From: Anaerolineales bacterium UBA2200
GTDB lineage: Bacteria > Chloroflexota > Anaerolineae > UBA2200
Length of the DNA stretch: 23,058 nucleotides
Direction: 5' to 3'
Assembly: GCA_002327925.1 (NCBI GenBank)
Contig: DCVA01000035.1
Location: 17,397-40,454, forward strand
Positions 7,897-15,733 of this stretch are shown in pieces. A program made the translations under genes and the position numbers. The number at the start of each line of letters is the position of its first letter. The first letter of the stretch is position 1. The notes beneath the pieces are model-generated. The model was not told the origin of the DNA. It was given only the letters and a program-made list of their open reading frames with translations, and did no database searches.

Positions 7897-9615
7897 ATGC
7901 TAACGGATGCCAAACTCAAAGCACAAGTCGATAGCCTGTGGGACAAGCTGTGGACGGGTGGTCTCTCCAACCCGATGGATGCCATCGAGCAGTTATCCTA
8001 CCTGCTCTTCCTGCGTCGCCTGGAGGACGCGGACGACCGCGGTGCGCGAAACGCCAGTCTGCGCGGCGAGCCCTACGCGCCGCGCGTCCCTGCCGAGATG
8101 CGCTGGAGCCGCTGGACTCAGCTCCAGGCGGGCGAGGCGCTCGCCACGCTCAAGGACAAGGTCTTCCCCTGGCTCAAGAGTCTGGGGCAGGGCAGTTCCT
8201 TTGAGCGCTACATGACCAACGCCGAGTGCAAGATCAACAAGCCCGGCCTCCTGATCGAAGCCTGCAAACTGATCGACCAGATGCACATCTCCAGCCAGAA
8301 CCAGGACGTGCAGGGCGACCTCTACGAGTACCTGCTGGAGCGGCTCAACATCGCCGGGCGCAACGGCCAGTTTCGCACCCCACGCCACATCATCCGCATG
8401 ATGGTGGAAATGATCGCGCCCAGGCCAGGCGAGCGCATCGGCGACCTGGCCGCCGGCACCTGTGGCTTTCTGGTCAATGCCTACCAGCACGTCCTGGAAA
8501 CGCATACCTCGCCCGGCATCCTGGAGTACGATGCGGCGGGTCTACCACACAACCTGGTGGGAGACCAGCTCGCGCCTGAGCAGCGCCAGTTCCTGCAAAC
8601 CAAGGGCCTTCGCGGCTACGACAACGACTCGGGCATGACCATGCTCCGCATCGGCTCGATGAACCTGATGCTGCACGGCATCGATCAGCCGCAGTTCTAC
8701 TACACGGACACGCTCTCCAAGGCCTTTGACCAGGAGCGCGAGTACGACGTGATCCTGATGAATCCGCCATTCAAGGGTGCAGTGGACAAGGACGACGTTC
8801 ACCCCTCCCTGCCCGCCAACACCACCAAATCCGAGCTGCTGTTCGTGCACCTGATTCTGCGTGCACTGGACATGGGCGGGCGCTGCGCCGTAATCGTGCC
8901 GGACGGCGTGTTGTTCGGCTCCAGCCGTGCCCACGTGGAGACCCGCAAAAAGCTGCTCGAGCACAACCGGCTCGACGGGGTGATCTCCATGCCCGGCGGC
9001 GTGTTCAAACCCTACGCCGGCGTCTCAACCGCTGTGCTGCTGCTCACGCGCGGCGCGACCACCGAGCGCATCTGGTTCTACGACATGGCCCACGACGGCT
9101 TTTCGCTGGACGACAAACGCCTGCCTGTCGCGGAGAATGACATCCCCGACGTACTGGACTGCTGGCGGCATCGTCGGGACCCTGCTTTTCAGCGGCAGCG
9201 CGATCAGCGCCAGCGGGAGCTGCGCGACCAGCTCGCGCCACTCAAAGCCGAACGACTGCGCCTGCACGGAGAGATCAATCGCCTGACCTTTGAGAGCGTC
9301 CTTGAAAAGCCGGAGGATTCTGACCAATCTGCTGCACCTGGTGATGGCAAGCTCCAAACCACCACCCGGCAACTGGTAGCCCTCCAGGCCCACATCGCCC
9401 CGCTGCAGGCCGAGCTTGACCAGCTCTCGAGGCAGTTCTGGGTCACCCTGCAGCAGGTGCGCGCAAATCGCCACGACCTCTCCGCGAGCCGCTACCGTGA
9501 GCTTGAGACAGACGACGAGTACTACGAGTCGCCGGGTGTGACCCTCGAGCGTCTGCTGCAACTCGAGAAGGTCTCGGTGGATCAAATCGAAGAGCTGAGG
9601 GGTCTCGCGGAGTGA
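7897..9615 (+). CDS. hsdM: Type I restriction-modification DNA methyltransferase subunit M
   Basis: 572 residues. It transfers a methyl group from S-adenosylmethionine to N6 of adenine within the HsdS-defined site, and two copies bind one HsdS. An N-terminal helical HsdM domain (about 1-150) precedes the catalytic domain. SAM-binding motif I is D183-L-A-A-G-T-C-G-F, an unusual form of the common D-P-A-x-G-T-G-G-F, with L for P and C for the first G. Motif IV N289-P-P-F is canonical. After about residue 430 there is a long charged coiled-coil-like stretch that is likely to contact HsdS. ATG 7897 has GGAG five bases upstream. The gene overlaps hsdS by one base, so the two are probably translationally coupled. 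The motif changes look conservative and I expect it to be active. Confidence 0.96.
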   Translation: MLTDAKLKAQVDSLWDKLWTGGLSNPMDAIEQLSYLLFLRRLEDADDRGARNASLRGEPYAPRVPAEMRWSRWTQLQAGEALATLKDKVFPWLKSLGQGSSFERYMTNAECKINKPGLLIEACKLIDQMHISSQNQDVQGDLYEYLLERLNIAGRNGQFRTPRHIIRMMVEMIAPRPGERIGDLAAGTCGFLVNAYQHVLETHTSPGILEYDAAGLPHNLVGDQLAPEQRQFLQTKGLRGYDNDSGMTMLRIGSMNLMLHGIDQPQFYYTDTLSKAFDQEREYDVILMNPPFKGAVDKDDVHPSLPANTTKSELLFVHLILRALDMGGRCAVIVPDGVLFGSSRAHVETRKKLLEHNRLDGVISMPGGVFKPYAGVSTAVLLLTRGATTERIWFYDMAHDGFSLDDKRLPVAENDIPDVLDCWRHRRDPAFQRQRDQRQRELRDQLAPLKAERLRLHGEINRLTFESVLEKPEDSDQSAAPGDGKLQTTTRQLVALQAHIAPLQAELDQLSRQFWVTLQQVRANRHDLSASRYRELETDDEYYESPGVTLERLLQLEKVSVDQIEELRGLAE

Positions 9616-10733
9616 TGTCTCAGACGGTTCGACTCGCCGACGTTTGTAGTTTCTTGGATAGCGAACGCGTTCCTGTTACCGAGAGTGACCGAAGGCCAGG
9701 TCTCTATCCGTACTACGGCGCGAATGGACAGCAGGGATCGATCGATGGTTACATCTTCGACGAACCGTTGGTCTTGTTGGCGGAAGATGGTGGCTACTTC
9801 GGGTCGAAGACTAGGCCCATAGCCTACAAGGTGTCCGGCAAGTGCTGGGTCAACAATCATGCTCACGTGCTGCGGCCAAGACAGAACTGTGACGTCGGCT
9901 ACTTGCACCGCGTTCTCAGCTACTACGACGTTACCAAGTTTGTCAGTGGAACCACCCGGCCCAAGCTCACAAAGACCCAAGCCGAAACGATGCCCATTAC
10001 CCTCCCAGCCCTTCCCGAGCAGAAGCGCATCGCCGCCATCCTGGAGCGAGCGGACCGGTTGCGCCGGCTGCGGCGCTACGCCCTGCGGCTGAGCGACGCG
10101 TACCTGCAGGACGAGTTCGTTGAGATGTTCGGAGATCTGGCGCAGAATCCGAGGAGATGGGAATCTCGCGCACTCGGCGAGTACGTCCGCTTCCTCACGA
10201 GTGGGTCGCGCGGGTGGGCGGCTTTCGTGGCAGACGACGGGCCTTTGTTTCTTCGGATACAGAACGTGGGAAACGGACGCCTGCTGCTCGACGACATAGC
10301 CCACGTTCGGCCGCCAGACACCGCCGAGGCTGGCCGTACGAAAGTATGTCCTCGAGACTTGGTGCTATCGATTACTGCCGATCTCGGCCGCACTGCTGTC
10401 ATCCCCCGGGGCTTTCCCGAGGCATACGTGAACCAGCACCTTGCGCTCGCTCGACTCGCTGGCGTCAACCCTGTATTTGTGGCCGGATACTTCAGTAGCA
10501 AGCATGGCAGAGCACAGATCCAACGCCTTGACCGCGCTGGAGTGAAGTCAGGTCTCAACTTCGATGACATTCGTGGGCTGATGGTGCCAGCACCACCCAT
10601 CTCATTGCAGGATGAGTATGAGCGAATAGTGCGGCGGTACGAACATCTGCGCGCCCAGCAGCGCGAAGCGGAGCGGCAGGCTGGGCACCTGTTTCAGACG
10701 CTGCTTCAGTGGGCGTTTCGGGGGGAGTTGTAG
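9615..10733 (+). CDS. hsdS: Type I restriction-modification specificity subunit S
   Basis: About 372 residues, near normal for HsdS. It determines the bipartite DNA target. Target-recognition domain 1 covers about residues 1-130. It ends in a conserved helix rich in E, R and L starting at L-P-E-Q-K-R-I. Target-recognition domain 2 (about 175-320) is followed by a second matching helix starting at P-P-I-S-L-Q-D-E and ending in F-R-G-E-L, a typical HsdS terminus. ATG 9615 overlaps the hsdM stop codon by one base; a GTG at 9612 is the alternative. The gene looks intact. Only the end of the recognition helices is conserved enough to recognise, so the target sequence cannot be predicted. Confidence 0.94.
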   Translation: MSQTVRLADVCSFLDSERVPVTESDRRPGLYPYYGANGQQGSIDGYIFDEPLVLLAEDGGYFGSKTRPIAYKVSGKCWVNNHAHVLRPRQNCDVGYLHRVLSYYDVTKFVSGTTRPKLTKTQAETMPITLPALPEQKRIAAILERADRLRRLRRYALRLSDAYLQDEFVEMFGDLAQNPRRWESRALGEYVRFLTSGSRGWAAFVADDGPLFLRIQNVGNGRLLLDDIAHVRPPDTAEAGRTKVCPRDLVLSITADLGRTAVIPRGFPEAYVNQHLALARLAGVNPVFVAGYFSSKHGRAQIQRLDRAGVKSGLNFDDIRGLMVPAPPISLQDEYERIVRRYEHLRAQQREAERQAGHLFQTLLQWAFRGEL

Positions 10734-10801
10734 GGGCGACACCGAGTGGGGTGCGCATGGACCGATTACCGATCACGATCTGACGGGCTGAAGCACCCCG
10801 C

Positions 10802-10836
10802 CTGCTGCGGGCTACTGATTTGTGACAGTGCAGCAG
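10802..10836 (+). terminator. Hairpin after hsdS
   Basis: CTGCTGC (10802-10808) and GCAGCAG (10830-10836) can pair, with an inner CTG/CAG step. An alternative CGGGCT/AGCCCG pairing overlaps it. No T-tract follows, so it is a weak or Rho-dependent terminator at most, or a structured 3' end. Confidence 0.35.
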
Positions 10837-10873
10837 CCCGGGATCGAGATCCTATTGGCGGCACCGTGGCGAC

Positions 10874-10902
10874 TTGACAGGATCGCCCAGCAGTGCTACA
10901 TG
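10874..10902 (+). promoter_or_regulatory. Candidate promoter for the membrane/HEPN gene pair
   Basis: A perfect TTGACA (10874-10879) lies 17 bases from TACATG (10897-10902), a poor -10 with only three matches. A transcript would start near 10908 and have a leader of about 87 nt. It would make the 10995-12569 pair independent of the R-M operon. Confidence 0.4.
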
Positions 10903-10994
10903 CTTGTGTCTGTCGCAGGTGAGACGCACAATGAAGAGCCGTCACTTCGCAGTCAAACGAAACGTACTACAGCACAGGAAAGGAAAGAGCGGGA

Positions 10995-11582
10995 ATGAGG
11001 AATCGATACATTCGCTATGCTATCACAGTAATTGCACTCTTAGGTCTTGTCGTACATACCCTGCGGCCGGATTGGGCCGTGGATGCTACCAGCCTTGTGC
11101 TAATCTTGATGGCGGCTCTTCCATTGTTGTCGCCCGTCCTCAAGTCCATTGAGCTCCCTGGGGGATTGAAGATTGAGCTTCAGGACCTAGAGAAGGCGAG
11201 GACGGAGGCGAATCGGGCCGGCTTGCTCGCCCCTGCTGGCAGCGAGGCAAAGGCCCCGGCCTACTCATTTCAGCTTGTGGCAGAGCGTGATCCGAATCTC
11301 GCTCTGGCGGGCCTGCGAATCGAAATCGAGAAGCGGTTGGGGCAGCTCGCGCTATCTCGACAATTGGAGGTGGGTAAGGCCAGCGTCGGGCAGCTTCTTA
11401 GATTGCTTGATGGGCACGGTCTTCTCACTTCCCAGGAGCGGATGGTTCTGGCAGATCTCATCGGTCTTCTCAATGGTGCGGTTCACGGAGCCACAGTGGA
11501 TGAACGAGCGGCTCAGTGGGCGATGGACGTGGGGCCACGGCTGCTTGGGGCTTTGGACGCGAAGATCCAGGCCAAAAAGTAG
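10995..11582 (+). CDS. Two-TM protein with a HEPN-like C-terminal domain (function unknown)
   Basis: 195 residues from ATG with AGGAAAG upstream. Two closely spaced membrane helices (about 7-23 and 30-48) anchor it. The rest is soluble, helical and probably cytoplasmic. Near the end, L159-N-G-A-V-H164-G resembles the L-R-N-x-x-x-H-G motif of HEPN/DUF4145-type domains. The position that would carry the catalytic arginine is a leucine, so an RNase role is doubtful and a sensory or binding role is more likely. It lies about 90 bases before an AbiJ-like gene on the same strand, with a candidate promoter of its own. I do not recognise a named family. The defence role is inferred from context. Confidence 0.7.
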   Translation: MRNRYIRYAITVIALLGLVVHTLRPDWAVDATSLVLILMAALPLLSPVLKSIELPGGLKIELQDLEKARTEANRAGLLAPAGSEAKAPAYSFQLVAERDPNLALAGLRIEIEKRLGQLALSRQLEVGKASVGQLLRLLDGHGLLTSQERMVLADLIGLLNGAVHGATVDERAAQWAMDVGPRLLGALDAKIQAKK

Positions 11583-11660
11583 TGGGTTCTGTTCAGACGC
11601 CGCATGTGATTCGTGAGACAGGGGTTGGACAGTGAGTTACACGAATGGGTGCCCAGCTCA

Positions 11661-11668
11661 GGGGGAGG
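11661..11668 (+). promoter_or_regulatory. Shine-Dalgarno fixing the AbiJ-like start
   Basis: GGGGGAGG lies four bases before ATG 11673. The frame stays open to GTG 11613, but no ribosome site precedes that codon, so ATG 11673 is preferred. Confidence 0.6.
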
Positions 11669-11672
11669 TTTC

Positions 11673-12569
11673 ATGACACGTGTCATTCCGTTTGCGCAGC
11701 GCTTTGGCGCTGTGAACCCCAAGGCTCCGATCGACCGAGACGTTCCAGAAACGGCACGAGTAGGTCTCATCGGGATTCTAGAGGGACTGATTGGAAGCCA
11801 ATACGTCGCTGGGTGGCAGCCCCTTGCGGCAGAAGCACTTCACACTTCTCGCAAGCTAAGGGATCAACTGGATGAGAATCTCAGTGACCGAGAGGTCTGT
11901 GTTGCCACTATTAGGGAGATGAGTTGGGATCGATTCTACACCTTCTGCGAGAGAGCCTATCGGCGGCTTCAGGCCATAAGTGTGTATGACCCGGACACTG
12001 AGTGCTCGTATGAGACCCAATCGCTCGAGGAGGCTCAGGCATTCTATGGGAACGAACTCAACGAGCTTCTGGCTGAAGAGAACTTGGCCTACGAGTTCCA
12101 CGAAGGGTTCCTGCAACGACGCGGTCGGCCGCAGACGCAGAAAGCCCTGCGGCGTGCCGGAGCGATTCTTGCTGATGCCAGATACCGTGATGTGCGCATC
12201 CACTACAACAAAGCACTTGGCTTTTTCAACCGGCGGCCAAAGCCTGATGAGGAGAACTGCGTTAAGGAAGCGGTATGTGCCCTTGAGGCATCAGTGGAGA
12301 CACTATTCGGAGGCAAAGCCTCGAAGGACTTTGATGGCGCGATTCGATCAAGGCAAGGTAACGATGAAGGACAGATTCCGCCAACGATTGCGGACGGCCT
12401 AGTTAAACTGCGAGCATTTCGTGGCGCCGCCCGGGGAGTTGCACACGCAGCCCTGGAGGGCGGACCTGTTGGTACCGCAGACACAGAGCTTGTATTGAGC
12501 CTGGTGGCCGCCTACGTGACGTACTTGAACGACAAGTTCCCGGTGCAGGAAGAGGAGCTGCCTTTCTGA
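11673..12569 (+). CDS. AbiJ-like abortive-infection protein with C-terminal HEPN domain
   Basis: 298 residues. The middle portion follows the pattern I associate with AbiJ N-terminal-domain-4 proteins: an F-Y-x-N-E-L-N-x-L-L-x-E-E-N block at about 120-135, then a helix pair containing K-E-A-V-C-A-L-E-A-S-V-E at about 200. A C-terminal HEPN-like helix follows, with R247, R250 and R254 before H258, where Abi_C-type HEPN domains carry R-x6-H-G. Here the spacing from R250 is seven residues and the histidine is followed by A, so activity is uncertain. Proteins of this type are typically phage-triggered RNases or toxins that stop growth. It sits behind the two-TM HEPN-like gene, suggesting a sensor-effector pair. 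Base composition looks less GC-rich than the neighbouring R-M genes, consistent with transfer. Confidence 0.75.
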   Translation: MTRVIPFAQRFGAVNPKAPIDRDVPETARVGLIGILEGLIGSQYVAGWQPLAAEALHTSRKLRDQLDENLSDREVCVATIREMSWDRFYTFCERAYRRLQAISVYDPDTECSYETQSLEEAQAFYGNELNELLAEENLAYEFHEGFLQRRGRPQTQKALRRAGAILADARYRDVRIHYNKALGFFNRRPKPDEENCVKEAVCALEASVETLFGGKASKDFDGAIRSRQGNDEGQIPPTIADGLVKLRAFRGAARGVAHAALEGGPVGTADTELVLSLVAAYVTYLNDKFPVQEEELPF

Positions 12570-12990
12570 CGCTCCTTTCGAGTTATCGCGATTGTGCGGT
12601 GGGCAGATGCAGGCAAGGCTTGGAGACCTGCTGCACCCCAAGGTGGGCCCCTCCCTGGGTATGGGCACCGATCCGTGGTATCTCCAGATCTGGACATTCC
12701 TCGTCGAGTCGATCAACTACCCAGGTGGGGTACTCAGAGACAAAACGCCCTTCGTCAGCTATGAGGGCGTGGAGCGTATGGAAATGGTGCGCTGCGACGA
12801 GTCTGACCGGTCCAACGCTGGGCCGGCGGCCTGTGAACCGAAATCGTCCGCGCGGCACCCGGTTGACTAGCTTGAGCGGTGAACTGGAGCGGCTGGATAC
12901 CTGAGGGTGAGCCGCGAGGCTCCGCAGGGCCCGCAAGGGCCAAGGGCGAAAGCCGCCTACCATTGGGGCTAGGAGCGAAGGTTCCGTCCC
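12570..12990 (+). other. Intergenic stretch without a convincing gene
   Basis: No promoter, RNA gene or repeat stands out. One open frame (12592-12870) reads like real protein over about 45 residues (D-P-W-Y-L-Q-I-W then P-G-G-V-L-R-D-K) but has no good ribosome site and an unremarkable tail. It may be a gene remnant. Confidence 0.4.
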
Positions 12991-12998
12991 ATACAATA

Positions 12999-13015
12999 TT
13001 CACCCCATGGGTGAA
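12999..13015. promoter_or_regulatory. Perfect inverted repeat, probable HigBA operator
   Basis: TTCACCC-CAT-GGGTGAA, a 7-3-7 perfect inverted repeat. It lies just after a TACAAT box (12992-12997) and just before a second -35/-10 pair, exactly where an HTH antitoxin would bind to repress its own operon. Confidence 0.55.
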
Positions 13016-13023
13016 GTGTTCAT

Positions 13024-13052
13024 TTGACTTTTTTTGCACTTGGCGCTACGAT
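13024..13052 (+). promoter_or_regulatory. Candidate promoter upstream of higB
   Basis: TTGACT (13024-13029) and TACGAT (13047-13052) with a 17-base spacer. Its start would fall near 13059, inside the GGAGG ribosome site, giving an almost leaderless message. The TACAAT at 12992-12997 is an alternative -10 with a normal leader but no clear -35. Confidence 0.5.
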
Positions 13053-13066
13053 CCTGGAGGTGATTC

Positions 13067-13363
13067 GTGCAATTCCGCTTCAAGACGCATCATCTAGAGC
13101 TGTTGTACACCAAGCGCAAGGGGGCACGCAAGTATCCTGCCGGAGTTGTGGCTGCATTCTTCGAGGTCATAGCAGTCATCGAATCCGCCCCCGATCAGCG
13201 AGAACTGCGCGCTTTCAAGAGCATGCACCTCGAGCAGCTCAAGGGCGGCCGTCGCGGCGTGTGCTCTCTGCGCCTCAACGACCAATATCGCTTGACGCTG
13301 GTGTTTGAGGAAGAGCCCGGAAGCGCGAGCGCCACTATCTTGGACATTGAGGACTATCACTGA
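13067..13363 (+). CDS. higB: HigB-type (RelE superfamily) toxin
   Basis: 98 residues from GTG, with GGAGG six bases upstream. The C-terminal half has the HigB pattern: a K-G-G-R-R-G segment, then L-R-L-N-D-Q-Y-R-L, an F-E strand, and an end in I-x-D-x-E-D-Y-H. HigB proteins bind the ribosome and cut mRNA during translation, and their antitoxin is encoded downstream in the reverse order to most TA pairs. That order is seen here: the next gene begins 11 bases later with an HTH domain. The length is that of the family and key basic residues are kept, so it is likely functional. Confidence 0.88.
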   Translation: MQFRFKTHHLELLYTKRKGARKYPAGVVAAFFEVIAVIESAPDQRELRAFKSMHLEQLKGGRRGVCSLRLNDQYRLTLVFEEEPGSASATILDIEDYH

Positions 13364-13374
13364 GGAGACTGACC

Positions 13375-14487
13375 GTGGAAAACAAGCTTGTACCGGCCAG
13401 AGTGGTGACCCCGGGGGACATTATCCGCCGTGAGTTGGAAGCACGCGGCTGGACGCAGGAAGACCTGGCGGCGATCATGGGCCGCCCGGCGCAGGCCATC
13501 AGCGAGATGATGAACGCGCGCAAGCAGATTACCGTCGAGACGGCGCGGGAGCTGGCGCAGGCGTTTGGCACTTCCGCCCAGTTCTGGATCAACGTAGAGA
13601 CGAACTACCGCCTGCATCTGGCCGAACGACCCCGGGCGGAAGAAGAGGTCGCGCTGCGCGGACAGATCTTCAGGGCGGCGCCGGTGGCAGAGTTGCAGAA
13701 ACGCCTGTGGATTCCGCGCCTATCTAACGCTCTTGCGCTGCGGGAGGCAGTGTGCGCATACCTGGGGGTTCCATCTTTGGACAGCCCCGTGCCTGCGGTA
13801 GCCGCTTTGCGGCACTCGTCGCAGCGCGCACCAGAACAAAGGTCCGAGGTCGCTTGGGTGCGGCGCGTGGAGGCGCTGGCGCGGCAGCAGAGCTTGCCTA
13901 CCAGTGGCGTGCCGCGCTGGGACGAGGTCGTGGCTTTGCTGCTGGCGCTGGCTGAGCGCGAACAGGACGTGGTGCGCGTGCCACAGATCCTACTGACCCA
14001 AGGGGTGCATTTTGTGCTTGCTCCTCACCTGCCCCGCACTTATCTGGACGGAGCGGTGCTTTGGGTGGACGAGCAGCCCGTCATAGCGCTTACGCTGCGT
14101 TACGACCGCGTCGATGCCTTCTGGTTCACGCTGCTGCACGAGCTGGCGCACCTGGCGCTGGGCCACCAGGGGGGGTACCTGGACCAACTCTACGATGCGG
14201 GGCGTGGCCTGGCCACCCAGGACGCCGAGGAGCAGGCGGCCAACGCGCAGGCGCGTGATTGGCTACTGGATGGCGCAGCTGTTGAGCGCTTCAGTGGGGC
14301 AGCAAGGTGCGCGTTCACACGCTCGCAGGTGCTACGATTCGCCAAGGAGCAGCGGCGGCACCCGGGCATCGTAGTGGGGCGATTGCATCACGAGGGCACG
14401 CTGGAGTACAGCCATCTGCGCGGGTTGCTGGTCAAGGTGAGCCCGTATCTGGGCGAGTGGGTAGACGCACCGGGGCCGCGGACCTAG
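13375..14487 (+). CDS. HigA-type HTH antitoxin fused to an ImmA/IrrE metallopeptidase
   Basis: 370 residues from GTG with a GGAG site. Residues about 12-75 form a HigA-like helix-turn-helix domain (P-G-D-I-I-R-R-E-L start, then W-T-Q-E-D-L-A). The C-terminal two thirds contain a COG2856-type zinc metallopeptidase with H255-E-L-A-H259, followed by L-A-L-G-H. Ordinary HigA is about 100 residues, so this is a long fusion. HTH-ImmA/IrrE proteins elsewhere cleave or relieve repressors under stress or phage attack. Here the protein occupies the antitoxin slot behind HigB and probably binds the palindrome at 12999-13015. Whether it inhibits HigB through the HTH part, the protease part or both cannot be told from sequence. 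Confidence 0.85.
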   Translation: MENKLVPARVVTPGDIIRRELEARGWTQEDLAAIMGRPAQAISEMMNARKQITVETARELAQAFGTSAQFWINVETNYRLHLAERPRAEEEVALRGQIFRAAPVAELQKRLWIPRLSNALALREAVCAYLGVPSLDSPVPAVAALRHSSQRAPEQRSEVAWVRRVEALARQQSLPTSGVPRWDEVVALLLALAEREQDVVRVPQILLTQGVHFVLAPHLPRTYLDGAVLWVDEQPVIALTLRYDRVDAFWFTLLHELAHLALGHQGGYLDQLYDAGRGLATQDAEEQAANAQARDWLLDGAAVERFSGAARCAFTRSQVLRFAKEQRRHPGIVVGRLHHEGTLEYSHLRGLLVKVSPYLGEWVDAPGPRT

Positions 14488-14544
14488 GGTGTGGTCTGCT
14501 GGCAGTGGTGACTGGCTGACGCGCCAGGTCGAGGACGTGGCTCA

Positions 14545-14600
14545 GGTGCCGCAGCAAGAAGAGTTCGTGCGAGGAGTCTCGGTACGGCACCGGTTGCTGC
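14545..14600 (+). other. Possible H-type pseudoknot or paired inverted repeats
   Basis: GGTGCCG (14545-14551) pairs with CGGCACC (14585-14591). GCAGCAA (14551-14557) pairs with TTGCTGC (14594-14600). The two stems cross rather than nest, sharing one base. The element lies between the antitoxin-protease stop and the DUF2188 gene. It could be a chance product of GC-rich DNA, an operator, or an RNA structure. Confidence 0.3.
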
Positions 14601-14650
14601 AATCGACACGGATAGGAGTGGCGCGACAGGCGCGAAGGGAGGTGATACGC

Positions 14651-14890
14651 ATGACAAGGGCAAAGGTTCAAAGAGTGACACCTCGACCTGACGGAAAGTG
14701 GCAACATAAGGCTGACGGCAGCGAGCGAGCAACTGCTGTGACCAACACACAGCAAGAGGCAATCGAGTCCGCGGTCGACGTGGCGCATAACCAGGGCGGC
14801 GAAGTCGTCGTCCATGGGCGCGACGGGAGAATCCGAAGCAAAGACAGTTACGGCAACGACCCGAACCCGCCGAAGGACATCGAACACTGA
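14651..14890 (+). CDS. DUF2188 protein
   Basis: 79 residues from ATG with GGGAGGTGAT upstream. The ending is diagnostic of DUF2188: a T-Q-Q-E-A-I helix, then G-G-E-V-V-V-H-G-R-D-G-R-I-R and D-S-Y-G-N-D-P-x-P. These short proteins are widespread, often next to restriction or membrane genes, and have no established function. The frame continues upstream to 14489 but without a ribosome site. It is followed by a membrane-protein gene 110 bases downstream on the same strand. Confidence 0.85.
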   Translation: MTRAKVQRVTPRPDGKWQHKADGSERATAVTNTQQEAIESAVDVAHNQGGEVVVHGRDGRIRSKDSYGNDPNPPKDIEH

Positions 14891-15000
14891 GATTCGCCTC
14901 GCGAGGATGGTTATGAGCGACGTCCAGAACCGGCGTAAGCATCTGCAGCGGCATGCGGCCCAGCTGGCCTGCAGAAGGCCCGTATTGGGAGGATGAGCTG

Positions 15001-15597
15001 ATGCGAGGAAAGCCAACTGAGTCGACGTCCGAAACCAAGCCAGAAGACACGACGCCCATGGACCTTGGCACGTTCATCGAAGACAACTATAGGCTCTTCG
15101 CGGTGCTGGGCGTTCTCACAGCTTTGACGGTCTTCGCAGCGAGTATCCAACTGAGGACCGTGGGTGTCTGGCTATCATCTGCCTTTCTCGCAGCGGACAT
15201 CCTCGTGTGGTTCGAGCTGTGGCGGCGCTTCCCTCCGAAGATGGGTACATGGCAGCTGTTCTGGTTCGAGAACGTAATGTCCTGGGCCACTCTTGGTCTG
15301 ATAGCTTATTGGCTGTTGGAGTATCGCCTTTTGTGGCGAGCGCTCCTGCCCTTGCCGATTGCCGGCGTGATTCTGGCGGTGTTCTCTTGGGTGATGAAGC
15401 GATGGGATGTGTTCAACAGGTTGTTCCGGGCTGCGCCTGGGCAACGGAAGGCGCTCAGAAGCGCGCTGGCGACGTTGGTGATGTTCGTCGTCTTCATGCT
15501 CGCGGTGTTGCTAGCCGGGGTCATCAGCTGGCCCATCAACAACTGGCTGGATTCCGTGCGCACCGAGATGGAACAGTCAGCGCCGAATCTTCACTAG
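15001..15597 (+). CDS. Orphan five-TM membrane protein
   Basis: 198 residues from ATG 15001, with GGGAGG eight bases upstream. The frame extends to 14953, but the ribosome site decides for 15001. An acidic, threonine/proline-rich N-tail (about 1-28) is followed by helices at about 31-49, 53-72, 90-106, 112-131 and 152-176, with a charged loop (R-W-D-V-F-N-R-L-F-R) before the last one. I recognise no family. In this setting, between DUF2188 and a gene with a HEPN-type motif, it could be a membrane anchor or pore-like effector of a defence unit, but that is inference. Confidence 0.7.
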   Translation: MRGKPTESTSETKPEDTTPMDLGTFIEDNYRLFAVLGVLTALTVFAASIQLRTVGVWLSSAFLAADILVWFELWRRFPPKMGTWQLFWFENVMSWATLGLIAYWLLEYRLLWRALLPLPIAGVILAVFSWVMKRWDVFNRLFRAAPGQRKALRSALATLVMFVVFMLAVLLAGVISWPINNWLDSVRTEMEQSAPNLH

Positions 15598-15733
15598 GCT
15601 TTCGGCCCCTGCCTTACCTGTATCCCGACAAGGCTCCTGGATCGAGGCCTGGACGGCCAGGCTCGCGTAATCTCGTAAGCTGGTGCGGATACCGTCCTTG
15701 CGTTGCTGCACTTCAATACTTATCACCTTGGCG

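Noticed and set aside
12599..12904. Second overlapping frame in the spacer before higB
   Set aside because: It is S-, R- and W-rich with no motif and is probably a shifted shadow of the better frame at 12592-12870.
14897..14906. Perfect 10-base palindrome CCTCGCGAGG as an operator
   Set aside because: Such short GC palindromes are expected by chance, and no promoter overlaps it.
14913..14996. 27-codon ORF between the DUF2188 and five-TM genes
   Set aside because: It is too short, has no family pattern, and its ribosome site is weak.
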